A stretch of 39,826 nt of DNA from assembly GCA_900696625.1 (NCBI GenBank), contig CAADGU010000343.1:1-39826 (forward strand). The letters run 5' to 3'. The notes beneath the pieces were generated by a model. That model did not search any database. It was given only the letters and a program-made list of their open reading frames with translations, and was not told the DNA's origin. The stretch comes from an uncultured Chloroflexota bacterium (GTDB lineage: Bacteria > Chloroflexota > Anaerolineae > Promineifilales > Promineifilaceae). Below, in pieces: positions 14,343 to 23,152 of this stretch. Every line of letters starts with the position of its first letter. Position 1 is the stretch's first letter. The position numbers were made by a program, and so were the translations under genes.

Positions 14343-14392
14343 TCCGAATAAATTTCGGACAATCACCTATAATGTCGAAAATAATACGTATT
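14343..14392. promoter_or_regulatory. Palindromic motifs in the Lrp/M15 divergent spacer
   Basis: TCCGAAT and ATTTCGGA form an imperfect inverted repeat (14343-14359), and AATACGTATT is a perfect palindrome further on. This position suits an autoregulatory Lrp operator, but the match is by eye only. Confidence 0.3.
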
Positions 14393-14418
14393 TGCGATTG
14401 TGTTGTCAACCTGTACTT

Positions 14419-14447
14419 TTGGGCAAGTTCGCGGCTTGGGCTACAAT
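14419..14447 (+). promoter_or_regulatory. Possible sigma70-like promoter of the M15 gene
   Basis: TTGGGC and TACAAT are separated by 17 bp and lie just upstream of ATG 14457. The -35 box is weak, and the -10 box would leave almost no 5' leader. Confidence 0.35.
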
Positions 14448-14456
14448 TAAGCCTCT

Positions 14457-15398
14457 ATGAAACAGCCATTTTTTTATTTATTCAGCTTGATGCTATTGTT
14501 GTTCGTGGTGGGCTGCCAACCGGCGGTCACGGCCGTTATCCCCCCACCCATCACGCCATCACCTGCTCCCTCCAACACCATATCACCGGTTCCCCCCATC
14601 ACCCCATCACCCGATGTCCCCATCGGCCATCACCTGATCACCCCCTCACCGGCGTCCTCGCCAGCCACACCACAGCCACCGACGGCCGTGCCCACCAGCA
14701 CCCGCACCCCCACGCCCACAAACACCGCCACGCCGACCCAAACACCGACCGCCACGCCCGTCGGCCCCTGCGCCAACCGCATCCTGGCCGATGATGATTT
14801 GTGGGCCATTGTCACCCAAAATTATGGCCTCAGCCGGGATTACGCCCCCACCGACCTGGTTTCCCTGAATGACTATCTGGGAAACGACGTCACGCTTGGC
14901 TACCCGATTGAATTGCGGGCCATGGTGGTCGCGCCACTCGTGCAAATGATTACCGACATGCTGGCTGCCGGGCTGAAACCCCAGGTTTTATCCGGCTATC
15001 GCAGTTGGAGCGCCCAATCCATCGCCTATAACAAGTGGGCCAGTGAATTCCCCGGCCACGTCAACATCATCAGCGCCCCACCCGGTTACAGCGAACACCA
15101 ACTGGGCACCACCATTGATTTTGGCTCGCCGGAACTGCCGCTCTACACCGGCGATCCCAATTTGCAGTTTCACACTTACTTCTATAAAACCAACGAAGGC
15201 ATCTGGCTGCTGTCCAACGCGCACCGCTATGGCTTCACGCTCAGTTGGCCTCTGGAAACGTTTGAACTCACCGGTTTTTATTACGAACCCTGGCATTACC
15301 GCTACGTGGGCATGGAAATGGCAACCATGCTGCACGAACAGGGGCTTTCGCTGACCCAGTTCCAACTGGTTAACCAACCGGAGCCGTGTGTACCGTAA
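14457..15398 (+). CDS. M15-family D-Ala-D-Ala carboxypeptidase lipoprotein (VanY/DacB-like)
   Basis: A signal peptide ends in a lipobox (LLFVVGCQ), followed by a Pro/Thr/Ser-rich spacer to about residue 100 (TPTNTATPTQTPTATP). The catalytic domain has the M15B elements: VLSGYRSWSAQ near 180, SEHQLGTTIDF near 211-221 with the zinc-binding His and Asp, and YEPWHYRYVG near 277 with the catalytic Glu and last zinc His. It trims D-Ala from peptidoglycan stems outside the cell. The gene is followed by a fold-back array and another lipoprotein gene of similar build. Confidence 0.9.
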   Translation: MKQPFFYLFSLMLLLFVVGCQPAVTAVIPPPITPSPAPSNTISPVPPITPSPDVPIGHHLITPSPASSPATPQPPTAVPTSTRTPTPTNTATPTQTPTATPVGPCANRILADDDLWAIVTQNYGLSRDYAPTDLVSLNDYLGNDVTLGYPIELRAMVVAPLVQMITDMLAAGLKPQVLSGYRSWSAQSIAYNKWASEFPGHVNIISAPPGYSEHQLGTTIDFGSPELPLYTGDPNLQFHTYFYKTNEGIWLLSNAHRYGFTLSWPLETFELTGFYYEPWHYRYVGMEMATMLHEQGLSLTQFQLVNQPEPCVP

Positions 15399-15400
15399 AG

Positions 15401-15465
15401 AGATTGGGGATTAGGAGATTGGGCCAATCTCTCAATCTCCCAATCTCTCAATCTCTTCTCTTGTT
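15401..15465. repeat. Fold-back array, unit GAGATTGG/CCAATCTC
   Basis: GAGATTGGGGATTAGGAGAT is followed by the complementary units CCAATCTCTCAATCTCC and more. It fills the gap between the M15 and CapA-like genes. Confidence 0.85.
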
Positions 15466-15478
15466 AAGGGCTGATTGC

Positions 15479-17101
15479 ATGAAAAGACGATTTTTAGTTT
15501 TCCTGAGCATCTCCATTTTATTAGCCGCTTGCGCATCGTCGCCGGTGGAATCGGTGGAACTGGCTTCGGTGTTGGTCACGGCCGTTGCCGAACCTTCCCC
15601 CTCTCCCGCCATCGCCCCCTCACCGACCACTGCTGCATCATCTACCCCGCTGCCCACAGCCACCGCGACGGCTACGGCCACCCACACCCCCACACCCACA
15701 CCGACAGCAACACCCAACCCACCCATCATCGTCGCCGCCGCCCCGGAATGGGAAACGGCCATGACCACCGCCCTGAACACCCTTAGCACCGACCAGCAAC
15801 CCTGGCAGTACCAGCGCAGTGATGACCCCACCGCCGATTTAGCCGCCGGGCTGGCCCATTTAGCCGTGAGCGATGATCCCGCCGGCGTCCTTATTGTGCA
15901 GGAACCGCTGGTGCTGGCCATTCCTTTCACCACCCACTGGCAGTACATCAGCCTGGCGGACGCCCAGGCCGTGCTGGAAAACGGCCAGCAGATTGTGACA
16001 GTGCTGCCCTGGCACGAGATGACGCCAGATTTGAAGGCACTGCATGTAAACGGCATTCGCCCCAATCAACCGGAGTATCCCCTGCAAACCCAACTGACGC
16101 TCACGGCCGTACCGGGCATGGAAACGGCCGTGTCCCAGCTTCTCCCTCTACTGCAAGCAGAACTACAACCCGCCCCCATCGTTCATCTGACGGCCGTGGG
16201 CGACATCATGTTAGACCGCAGCCTGGGCTACAACTTGCAACAGGGCTACCTGACCTACCCCTTTGCCAAAGTCGCCCACCTGTTCCAGGCCGCCGACATC
16301 ACCGTCGGTAACGTGGAGTCGGCGCTGGGCACGGGCGGCGAGCCAATGCCCAAAAGTTACCCCTTCCGCGCCCCGCCAGAAGCCGCCGAAGCACTGGCAT
16401 TGGCCGGTTTTGACGTGGTTTCGCTGGCGAATAATCACGGCATGGATTATGGGGCCGAAACGCTGCTAGAAGGCATTGAACTGCTGAAAGCCGCCGGTGT
16501 GCAGCCGATTGGCGCCGGCGCCAACCGCGCCGAAGCCCGCGCCCCCTATATCACCGAAGTGAATGGATTGACGATGGCTTTCCTGGGCTATGTGAACGTG
16601 CCGGTGGAAGCACGCAGCGCGTTTGATGTGCGCACCTGGGACGCCACGGAAACAACCCCCGGTCTGGCCTGGGGTGAACCGGATGTGGTGACAGAAGATG
16701 TCACGGCCGTGCGTCCCCTGGCCGATCTGGTTGTCGTCGTGCTGCACAGCGGCTATGAGTATGTGGAAGAACCAAGCGAACCACAGGCGGCCATTGCCCG
16801 CGCCGCCATTGACGCCGGCGCAGATCTGGTTGTCGGCCATCACGCCCACATCCTGCAAGGTATTGAGTTTTACAACGGCGGCGTCATTGTCTACGGGTTA
16901 GGCAACTTTGCTTTTGAGATTGACGGCGACCCCAGCACCGCCATTTTGAATGTGTGGCTGGACGAAAACGGTGTGCGCGAACTGGAATTGATCCCGGCGA
17001 CCATCCAGTTTGGCGGCCAACCCCGCCTGTTGGAAGTCTGGGAACCGTTCCCGGCGCTGGAACGGGTATATTATCTGACGCGGATTTTGAACGGCCGTTA
17101 A
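15479..17101 (+). CDS. CapA-family (poly-gamma-glutamate synthesis-type) lipoprotein
   Basis: ATG 15479 gives a clean lipoprotein signal (ILLAACASS); the track start lies in the upstream repeat. A Thr/Pro spacer (THTPTPTPTATP) follows. Residues about 80-225 resemble a periplasmic binding-protein-like region (LIVQEPLVLAIPFTTHW). From about 235 the CapA metallophosphatase-type domain is clear: LTAVGDIMLDRSL, GNVESALG, VVSLANNHGMDYG, HSGYEYVEEPS, VGHHAHILQGIEFYNGG and YGLGNFAFE. CapA proteins act in surface polymer handling; the metal ligands are visible but the substrate is unknown. It carries at least five ACGGCCGT octamers. Confidence 0.88.
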   Translation: MKRRFLVFLSISILLAACASSPVESVELASVLVTAVAEPSPSPAIAPSPTTAASSTPLPTATATATATHTPTPTPTATPNPPIIVAAAPEWETAMTTALNTLSTDQQPWQYQRSDDPTADLAAGLAHLAVSDDPAGVLIVQEPLVLAIPFTTHWQYISLADAQAVLENGQQIVTVLPWHEMTPDLKALHVNGIRPNQPEYPLQTQLTLTAVPGMETAVSQLLPLLQAELQPAPIVHLTAVGDIMLDRSLGYNLQQGYLTYPFAKVAHLFQAADITVGNVESALGTGGEPMPKSYPFRAPPEAAEALALAGFDVVSLANNHGMDYGAETLLEGIELLKAAGVQPIGAGANRAEARAPYITEVNGLTMAFLGYVNVPVEARSAFDVRTWDATETTPGLAWGEPDVVTEDVTAVRPLADLVVVVLHSGYEYVEEPSEPQAAIARAAIDAGADLVVGHHAHILQGIEFYNGGVIVYGLGNFAFEIDGDPSTAILNVWLDENGVRELELIPATIQFGGQPRLLEVWEPFPALERVYYLTRILNGR

Positions 17102-17103
17102 CG

Positions 17104-17164
17104 AGGTAATTGGGTTATTAGGTAATTACCCAATTACCCAATTACCCAATTACCCAATTACCCA
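17104..17164. repeat. Fold-back array, unit AATTGGGT/AATTACCC
   Basis: GGTAATTGGGTTATTAGG precedes a run of AATTACCC units that ends three bases before ATG 17167, leaving no room for a normal ribosome-binding site. Confidence 0.85.
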
Positions 17165-17166
17165 CT

Positions 17167-17901
17167 ATGGACGAACCAGAAGAACAAAAACAAACCGGAT
17201 TATTCAAACAAGTCTTGCGCGGGCGCATTGCCGGGGAACGGGAAGTGGTGGGGGCCACCGGCCTGTCGCCGCAGATGGAAATTTTGCGGCAGTGGCAGGT
17301 AGAGCGGCTGGCGCAAACGCATGAAGATTTACTGCGCAATAAGCGGTACGGCCGTGCCTGCCAATTTTTCCTCAGCGACATTTACGGCGCGCAAGATTTC
17401 AGCCAACGCGACGCCGACGCCGAAAACGTCTACCGCACCATGCGCAAATACCTGCCCGACCGCCTGCTCACCACCATGGGCAAAACCATCGAACTCAATA
17501 AAATCACGCAGCAGCTAGACGCCCACCTGCTCGACGTGTTGGTAAACCGGCTGAGCATGACCGATACCCTCACCGCCGAAATGTATGCCGAAGCCTACCG
17601 CCTGTGCGACAACTATGAAACACGCCAGAAACAGCTAACCATGGTGCTGGATGTAGGCCGGGGTGTAGACAACCTCACCCGCATCCCCATGATCGGCATG
17701 GTGCTGCGCGCCGCCCGCCGTCCGGCTACCCGCAGCGGCTGGAGCGAACTGCAAGATTTCATGGAACGCGGTTTTGCCGCCTTTAAGGAAATGCGCGGGG
17801 CCGATCAATTTCTGGCCATCGTAGAACAACGCGAACGCCAGATTTTAGACCAGATATTTGCCAATACCCCCCACCCCTTCTCAATTGTCCGCCAAACTTA
17901 A
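17167..17901 (+). CDS. FFLEELY-like hypothetical protein
   Basis: This 244-residue, mostly helical, charged protein has no signal peptide or membrane segment. It has RACQFFLSDIYGAQDFSQRD near residues 60-80, which looks like the FFLEELY(G)-x-x-DF-x-x-RD motif of a conserved but uncharacterised bacterial family. A helical C-terminus ends LAIVEQRERQILDQIFANTP. The start codon lies immediately after the repeat array with no Shine-Dalgarno. I infer no function; the motif match is from memory of the family name. Confidence 0.6.
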   Translation: MDEPEEQKQTGLFKQVLRGRIAGEREVVGATGLSPQMEILRQWQVERLAQTHEDLLRNKRYGRACQFFLSDIYGAQDFSQRDADAENVYRTMRKYLPDRLLTTMGKTIELNKITQQLDAHLLDVLVNRLSMTDTLTAEMYAEAYRLCDNYETRQKQLTMVLDVGRGVDNLTRIPMIGMVLRAARRPATRSGWSELQDFMERGFAAFKEMRGADQFLAIVEQRERQILDQIFANTPHPFSIVRQT

Positions 17902-17902
17902 T

Positions 17903-18865
17903 TCAATTTGCAGATACTTCTCTTTGTAACTCCTCTACTTCAGCTATCGTCAATCCGGTGATCTCGCTAACGGTGATCACATCGTGAAGTTTCAGCAGTT
18001 GGCGAGCGATATTTTGCTTCTCTCTAAGCCTTCCCAATTCCAAACCCTGTTCCAAACCCTGTTCCAAACCTTGTTCCAAACCTTGCTTAATACCCTGTTT
18101 AATGCCTTCTTGAATAAACTCCTGGGCTATAGTTGCCATTGTCTGCTCTCCTTGCGCCCCATGGCGCAGTAATGCTCGCCGCAAATCTTCTCGCGTAACC
18201 TTTTCCGTCGCTCCACTCAAATAATACAAAACTGCGTAGATATATTCCAGTCCCGTATCCCGGTATTTCAATTCAAACAATAGTTCAATGAGATCATCCA
18301 ATTTACGGTGTAATTGAGGATTCAGTATCGCCCGCAGCACCGATAAGCTGACACGCAGCCAGATTTCTCCCTTAATTGTTTCGTCCGAGAGATGGGAAAA
18401 GTCGCTCAAATGGTAATGAAAAGAAGGCAGGTAAGGGTGCAACACTACCGGGACCTTCAATAGCGAATGAAAGTCAGTTGGAATGTTCCACGGCCGTTCA
18501 CCATGATAGACAACCAGGGGAATGATTGGCGCTAAAGGTAGACCATCCTTTAGCTGTTGCTCCCAAAAGCGCACCATGTAGCGTAATAGCTGCAAAATAA
18601 CCAGAGGATCAGGGTAACTTTTATGCTCAAACAGGAAATAGATGAAGGCCGCGTCGCCATTCGCCAACTGCACCTGGTAAAGAAGGTCGGTTTGATGTTC
18701 ACGCATTGTCTCGTCAACAAAGGAACCATCTTGTAAGTGCAATGTGTTCAGATCAAGCATGGCCAGGACTTCGGCCAGTAGATATTCTTCGAGATAATTG
18801 CGCGCAATTTCTGTGCGGCCAAAACTTTCGCGGAAAAATTTATCGTGTGGATTTTGCACAGCCAT
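17903..18865 (-). CDS. Rpn-family recombination-promoting nuclease (PF04754-type PD-(D/E)XK)
   Basis: The N-terminus HDKFFRESFGR, then EHQTDLLYQVQL and IYFLFEHKSYPD, give the D...ExK nuclease core of the Rpn/'transposase_31' family. The next segment, LQLLRYMVRFWEQQ...PLVVYHGERPW, is also diagnostic. Rpn proteins are DNA endonucleases that raise RecA-independent recombination. Near the C-terminus a 4-residue repeat (QGLE/QGIK) is encoded by a 12-bp tandem repeat. AGGTGG precedes ATG 18865. Confidence 0.88.
   Translation of the reverse strand: MAVQNPHDKFFRESFGRTEIARNYLEEYLLAEVLAMLDLNTLHLQDGSFVDETMREHQTDLLYQVQLANGDAAFIYFLFEHKSYPDPLVILQLLRYMVRFWEQQLKDGLPLAPIIPLVVYHGERPWNIPTDFHSLLKVPVVLHPYLPSFHYHLSDFSHLSDETIKGEIWLRVSLSVLRAILNPQLHRKLDDLIELLFELKYRDTGLEYIYAVLYYLSGATEKVTREDLRRALLRHGAQGEQTMATIAQEFIQEGIKQGIKQGLEQGLEQGLEQGLELGRLREKQNIARQLLKLHDVITVSEITGLTIAEVEELQREVSAN
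18036..18112 (-). repeat. 12-bp in-frame tandem repeat in the Rpn gene
   Basis: The + strand shows TTCCAAACCCTG units four times with near-perfect identity, then two degenerate units. In frame they encode the QGLE/QGIK repeats. Copy number may vary between strains without breaking the frame. Confidence 0.85.
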
Positions 18866-18893
18866 GGTTGTCCACCTGCTTCATATCTGGTTT

Positions 18894-20297
18894 TTAATCT
18901 TCGGGTCGTTCGCCGGCCGGGGCCATTTTGACCAGGCGCGGATCAAAGCGGGCCAGCACTTCCACCAGGTCTTGCTGCGCCGCCATCACCTCGTGAATGT
19001 CTTTGTAGGCCATCGGCACTTCGTCCAGCCCGGCGGAAATCAGGGTCACATCCCGTTCGCGCAAATACTTTTTTACGTCGTGCCAGGTAAAGGATTTGAT
19101 CGCCTGTTTGCGGCTCATGCGGCGGCCGGCGCCGTGCGCAGCCGATTGCAGCGACGCCTCATTCCCCTTGCCCCGCACCACAAAACCGGGCGCACCCATC
19201 GAGCCGGGAATGATGCCCAACACCCCCTTCCCCGCCGGCGTGGCTCCTTTGCGGTGGACAATCACCGTTTCACCATCATGCTCCTCCTTCCAGGCAAAGT
19301 TGTGGTGATTTTCTATGTCTAGCAGCACTTTGGCGCCCAGGTTTTTGGCGATGTGTTTGTGAATCAGGGCATGATTGGCGGCGGCATACAGACCCATCAA
19401 CTGCATCGCTGCCCAATACTCTCGACCAGCGTCGCTGTCCAAATCGAGCCAGGCCAGATGGCGCAGTTGTTTGGGCAGTTCCGGGTGCAAATCCATGGCC
19501 AGCTTGCTGTAATAGTCACAAACGGATGCCCCCGTACCCCGGCTGCCACTATGGCTGAGCAAGGCCACATACTGCCCTTTTGCCAGACCCACTGCCTCGT
19601 CCAGCACTTCCAAGATGCCAAACTCCACAAAGTGATTGCCGCTGCCGCTGGTGCCCAACTGCTCCCACGCCTTGTCGCGGTGGCGTTGGGTAATGGGGCT
19701 GACGCGCCAATCTTCCTCCATCACCGGATGGTCGCGCCGCAGTTGGCGGGGGAAATTCGCGCCAATGCCAAAACGGGTTTCGGCTTCAATAGCGTTGGCC
19801 AGCCGCTTTTGCTCGCCACGAATCATATTCGGGTGCATATCCAGCACCGTCAGTTTCATGCGACAGGCAATGTCCACGCCCACGGCGTAAGGAATGACGG
19901 CATTCCGCGTGGCTAATACGCCGCCAATGGGCAGCCCATACCCCACATGCGCATCGGGCATCAGCGCGCCGCGCACGGAAACGGGTAACTGCACCGCATT
20001 TTCAATTTGCTCGATGGAAGCGGTTTCCAGGTCTTCACCCCAGATGCGAAAAGGAGCGGGCTGGGAGCGTGGCTTAAAGGTGGGGGTTGGCGTGTGCTGG
20101 GCCAGGATGGCACTGGCTAACCCGCTAAACAGGTCATCGTTGGTGTAATCGGCCGGGTTTTCGACCACGGCCGTAATCAAATCCGGTATGTCTCGTTTGG
20201 GAATACCCAGGGCGCGGGCATCTCGCACGGCCGTGCCCGCCGCCTTCATCGCCTCCCCCGGTGGCACGCCTAAACGCGCCAGTTTGCTTGCATTCAT
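18894..20297 (-). CDS. rtcB: RtcB-family RNA ligase
   Basis: This 467-residue protein carries the RtcB landmarks in order: MPDAHVGYGLPIGGV, AVGVDIACRM (the metal-binding Asp and Cys, with Ala-Cys-Arg rather than the usual Gly-Cys-Gly), GSGNHFVEF, LLSHSGSRG, the HRKGATPAG region, GSMGAPGFVVRG, and the guanylylation-site AAHGAGRRMSRKQA. RtcB joins RNA 3'-phosphate or 2',3'-cyclic phosphate ends to 5'-OH using GTP and Mn. GAGGG before ATG 20297 supports the start. No archease gene is adjacent. Function in tRNA or mRNA repair is inferred from the family. Confidence 0.93.
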   Translation of the reverse strand: MNASKLARLGVPPGEAMKAAGTAVRDARALGIPKRDIPDLITAVVENPADYTNDDLFSGLASAILAQHTPTPTFKPRSQPAPFRIWGEDLETASIEQIENAVQLPVSVRGALMPDAHVGYGLPIGGVLATRNAVIPYAVGVDIACRMKLTVLDMHPNMIRGEQKRLANAIEAETRFGIGANFPRQLRRDHPVMEEDWRVSPITQRHRDKAWEQLGTSGSGNHFVEFGILEVLDEAVGLAKGQYVALLSHSGSRGTGASVCDYYSKLAMDLHPELPKQLRHLAWLDLDSDAGREYWAAMQLMGLYAAANHALIHKHIAKNLGAKVLLDIENHHNFAWKEEHDGETVIVHRKGATPAGKGVLGIIPGSMGAPGFVVRGKGNEASLQSAAHGAGRRMSRKQAIKSFTWHDVKKYLRERDVTLISAGLDEVPMAYKDIHEVMAAQQDLVEVLARFDPRLVKMAPAGERPED

Positions 20298-20311
20298 AGA
20301 CCCTCACAGGT

Positions 20312-20363
20312 TCGTAGTAGGCGATTTATCGCCAACAAAAGGCGATAAATCGCCTACTACGAA
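20312..20363. repeat. 23-bp perfect hairpin repeat (GTAGTAGGCGATTTATCGCC type)
   Basis: Two perfect 23-bp arms around the core GTAGGCGATTTATCGCC flank a 7-base loop, and a T-run follows on the + strand. It separates rtcB from the upstream two-barrel gene. On the - strand, the direction of both genes, no T-run follows, so it is more likely a dispersed repeat than a simple terminator. Confidence 0.8.
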
Positions 20364-20370
20364 CTTTTTT

Positions 20371-23094
20371 TCAGAATTTGCGGCTGCGAATGTTTTCAAA
20401 GGCGGCGTAGACCGACGATTTGCGCCGGCCGCTGCCGTCTACAATACCCGCATTACGCATCAGGTCAGACCAGGCAAACCAGATGACCACCGGAATCAGG
20501 TTCGTATATCGGGCGGCAATGGTACTGTACACATCCTGAACATACATGGCAATGTCCTGATAATACTGCGGCCCAATCTCGTTATCGGCGGCCACGCCAA
20601 TCTCCGTGATCCAGTATTTCAAGCCGGGCAGCTCTTTTTCATACTCGGCAAACGCCTGCCCCAACGTGCCAAACGTCTGGCCCCAATCGAACGGTGCTTT
20701 GGTTCCCCAACGGCCGTAAGGATGAATCCCAATCGCATCCACCGGCCAGGAGCCATTGAGCGCCTGTTTACACGCCTTCAAATACGGAATGCCCTTATTC
20801 GGTCCCGTCGCCAGCCCGCCAAAAATCAGCGGCGACTGCGGCGACTCCGCCCGGATCGCCTCCGCCACCCGTTTCAGCACGATAGCAAACTGCGCCGGCG
20901 GCACATAAACCGAAGCCGGATTATTTTCCAGGTCGCCCTCATTCCAGATTTCATACGCCACCGCCGCGCCATGCTTTTTATAGCGGGCGGCAATCTGGCG
21001 AGCCACGTCGGCCAACTGATTGGCGTAGGTGCTCCAATCATTGTTGCCCGACCAGGGCGCATTGCCCCACACCGTCTCCTGGTTCAGGATAATGAGCGAA
21101 CCAATGCCCTGATCCACATACCCTTGCACCAGCGGGTCAAACTGGCGGAAAGCGGCGTGAATGTCCTGGCGCTCAGCCGGATTGTGCCGCGCCGCCAGCT
21201 TAAACACCCATCGCACCCAATCCATGCCCTGTAGTTCACCTGTTTGCAGCGGGTTGCTGTGCGGCGCATCCGGGTTGATGTTCATGCCGGTTTGTAAAGG
21301 CGGCGTAACCGGAACGGGCAGAGGCTGGGCCGGTGGCTCACGGTGATGGGGCGGCGTGGGGGTAGGCGTCGGTGTAGGAGCCGGTGTGCCTGGCGTCACC
21401 TGAATTCGCAGATAAACCACTTCGCCGAATAAATTCCCCCTATCATCCTTCATACGCCAATCGCCAAAGTGGACACCCGGCGTAGTCGGCGCGGTCAGCC
21501 TGATGGAAACATCGCCCGTGGCGCCAGGGGCAATGGCGGGCAAAGGATAGCTGGTCTGGCTACTCATCGCTTCACCATTCACCAGGACAAGGCTGAAACC
21601 TGTACCCCATACCCGTGTGCCACTGTTCTTGACGCGCCAGGTTTTGACAAATTGCGCACCGGGGGCAATGGGCGTATCGTCAGGGATGGTGACATCGGTC
21701 ACGTAGGCGCTGTTGCTGGTACCCGGCTGGCTGGCAGGCGCTTCCGAAATAATGCGCAAAAATACAATATCTCCAAACTGGTTTCCCTGGGGATCCGCCA
21801 GTCGCCAGTCTCCGTAATACACACCGGGCGGCGAGGGCGCCACCATTTGTACCGTAACATCTACCACCTCACCCGGTTTGGCTGCCGGTATAGGCGCTTT
21901 GCCCCCAGACCCCATCGCGCTGCCACCCACCTGCACCATAGAATAACCCATGCTCCAGGTCGTTTCGCCGGTGTTGCGTATGCGCCACGTCTTGGCAAAC
22001 TTCTGCCCCGCCGTCAGGCGCGTATCATCGGGAATGGTCACATCGGCCACAAAGGCAGCGTTCGATTTTTGGGCTGCTGGCGGCACAGGTTTGGGCTGTG
22101 GTTCTACCACTACTGCCGGAGGCGGCGCTGGAGGCGGCGCCGGTGGCTCAGGCCGGGGCTGCACCGGCGGTGGCGCATCTGGTTTGCCTGTCGCCTTATC
22201 CAGCTCCACGTCAAAGTGACGCTGCAAAGTGAAATCTTTAACCGGAGCAATGAGCCGCTGTGCCTTATTGGCAATGCCGCCAAATTCCGGCCCTAAATAC
22301 CAGATAGCCGCGCCTTTGATTTCTGGATACCGGGCATACAGTTCGCCCACCTTTTGAATGTCTTTGATCGCTTTTTCCGGCGGCGGCACATCGTTGAGCG
22401 TCCAACCCCATTCGGTAATATGCACGGTGGGGCGGGCAATGCCGTGTTTGTCACACACATCAAACAACGCTTTGAAGCGGCCAATTTTATAGGGATAACC
22501 ATCCATGATGTTATCCACGATGTAGCTGTATTCGTGCAGGGCGACGGCGGCTTGAGACGGCCGTTTGGCGCACAATCGCAGATACGCCAACATGCCCGGC
22601 TCTTCCCAGCCGGCCGGTTCCGGCTCCCCGCTCGACCAGGCAAACAGGCTGACCTTATACCCTTCCGCCTGGGCCAGGTTGGCCATATGCACCGCAAAAC
22701 GGCCGAGCCAATCACAATAATCCTTGTCTACCTCGTTAATGGGTTCAATCCAAGTCAATTCTTTGTCAAATTCGGGGGGCAATTTATCACGGGTGCGCCG
22801 CCAGTGCAGTTCCGCGCCGCCTTCGGGGTCTTTGGCATATTTGGGGTCTTTGTACGGCGGCACGTCATAATCATATTGGTGCCCCTGCCCCACCGTGCTG
22901 ATCCGGTAAACCAGGGTGTGCGGCACACCGCTTTTGCGCGCCAGTTGGCCGGCCTCAAAAACCGGCCCGTAACTGTCTACCGACTTGATCATAAACGGAA
23001 TACGCGCCGCATCCAGCGCCTTAAAATAATCCCCAATCCCGGTAGCATTGCCACCCGGCCCGGTGTGAAAACCGATTTTGTTGTGAACTTTCAT
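20371..23094 (-). CDS. Two GH-A-like glycosidase barrels flanking two NBR1-type Ig domains
   Basis: AAAGGAGGACACC precedes ATG 23094; the track start at 23145 is not supported. In the 907-residue product, residues 1-310 form a TIM-barrel-like region with WIEPINEVD (acid/base Asn-Glu) and HITEWGW (nucleophile Glu). A Pro-rich linker follows. Two NBR1-Ig-like modules come next (each with V-T-I-P-D-D-T, K-T-W-R-(I/V)-(R/K)-N, T-T-P-G-V-H-F-G-D-W-R type motifs), then a TPTPTP linker and a second barrel with YEIWNEGDLENN and YWITEIGVA. Both barrels therefore show a clan GH-A catalytic pair. The protein has no signal peptide or membrane helix. Its substrate is unknown. Confidence 0.75.
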   Translation of the reverse strand: MKVHNKIGFHTGPGGNATGIGDYFKALDAARIPFMIKSVDSYGPVFEAGQLARKSGVPHTLVYRISTVGQGHQYDYDVPPYKDPKYAKDPEGGAELHWRRTRDKLPPEFDKELTWIEPINEVDKDYCDWLGRFAVHMANLAQAEGYKVSLFAWSSGEPEPAGWEEPGMLAYLRLCAKRPSQAAVALHEYSYIVDNIMDGYPYKIGRFKALFDVCDKHGIARPTVHITEWGWTLNDVPPPEKAIKDIQKVGELYARYPEIKGAAIWYLGPEFGGIANKAQRLIAPVKDFTLQRHFDVELDKATGKPDAPPPVQPRPEPPAPPPAPPPAVVVEPQPKPVPPAAQKSNAAFVADVTIPDDTRLTAGQKFAKTWRIRNTGETTWSMGYSMVQVGGSAMGSGGKAPIPAAKPGEVVDVTVQMVAPSPPGVYYGDWRLADPQGNQFGDIVFLRIISEAPASQPGTSNSAYVTDVTIPDDTPIAPGAQFVKTWRVKNSGTRVWGTGFSLVLVNGEAMSSQTSYPLPAIAPGATGDVSIRLTAPTTPGVHFGDWRMKDDRGNLFGEVVYLRIQVTPGTPAPTPTPTPTPPHHREPPAQPLPVPVTPPLQTGMNINPDAPHSNPLQTGELQGMDWVRWVFKLAARHNPAERQDIHAAFRQFDPLVQGYVDQGIGSLIILNQETVWGNAPWSGNNDWSTYANQLADVARQIAARYKKHGAAVAYEIWNEGDLENNPASVYVPPAQFAIVLKRVAEAIRAESPQSPLIFGGLATGPNKGIPYLKACKQALNGSWPVDAIGIHPYGRWGTKAPFDWGQTFGTLGQAFAEYEKELPGLKYWITEIGVAADNEIGPQYYQDIAMYVQDVYSTIAARYTNLIPVVIWFAWSDLMRNAGIVDGSGRRKSSVYAAFENIRSRKF

Positions 23095-23107
23095 GGTGTC
23101 CTCCTTT

Positions 23108-23152
23108 GGGTCGTGATGCGTGATGCGTAAGGGGTCACGCTTCACGCTTCAC
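23108..23152. repeat. Fold-back array, unit GTGATGC/TCACGC
   Basis: GTGATGCGTGATGCGTAA is followed by TCACGCTTCACGCTTCACG. It occupies the spacer between the two NBR1-domain genes and reaches the stop of the upstream one. Confidence 0.7.

Noticed and set aside
9767-17164. CRISPR array
   Set aside because: The AATTACCC and CCAATCTC runs are tandem 7-9 bp units without unique spacers, and there are no cas genes.
20298-20370. Rho-independent terminator for the two-barrel gene
   Set aside because: The hairpin is perfect, but the T-run lies on the + strand side while both flanking genes run on the - strand.
20188-21234. 348-residue plus-strand ORF
   Set aside because: It spans the rtcB start, a hairpin and the two-barrel gene in antisense. 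Its composition is His/Arg/Pro-rich and shadow-like.
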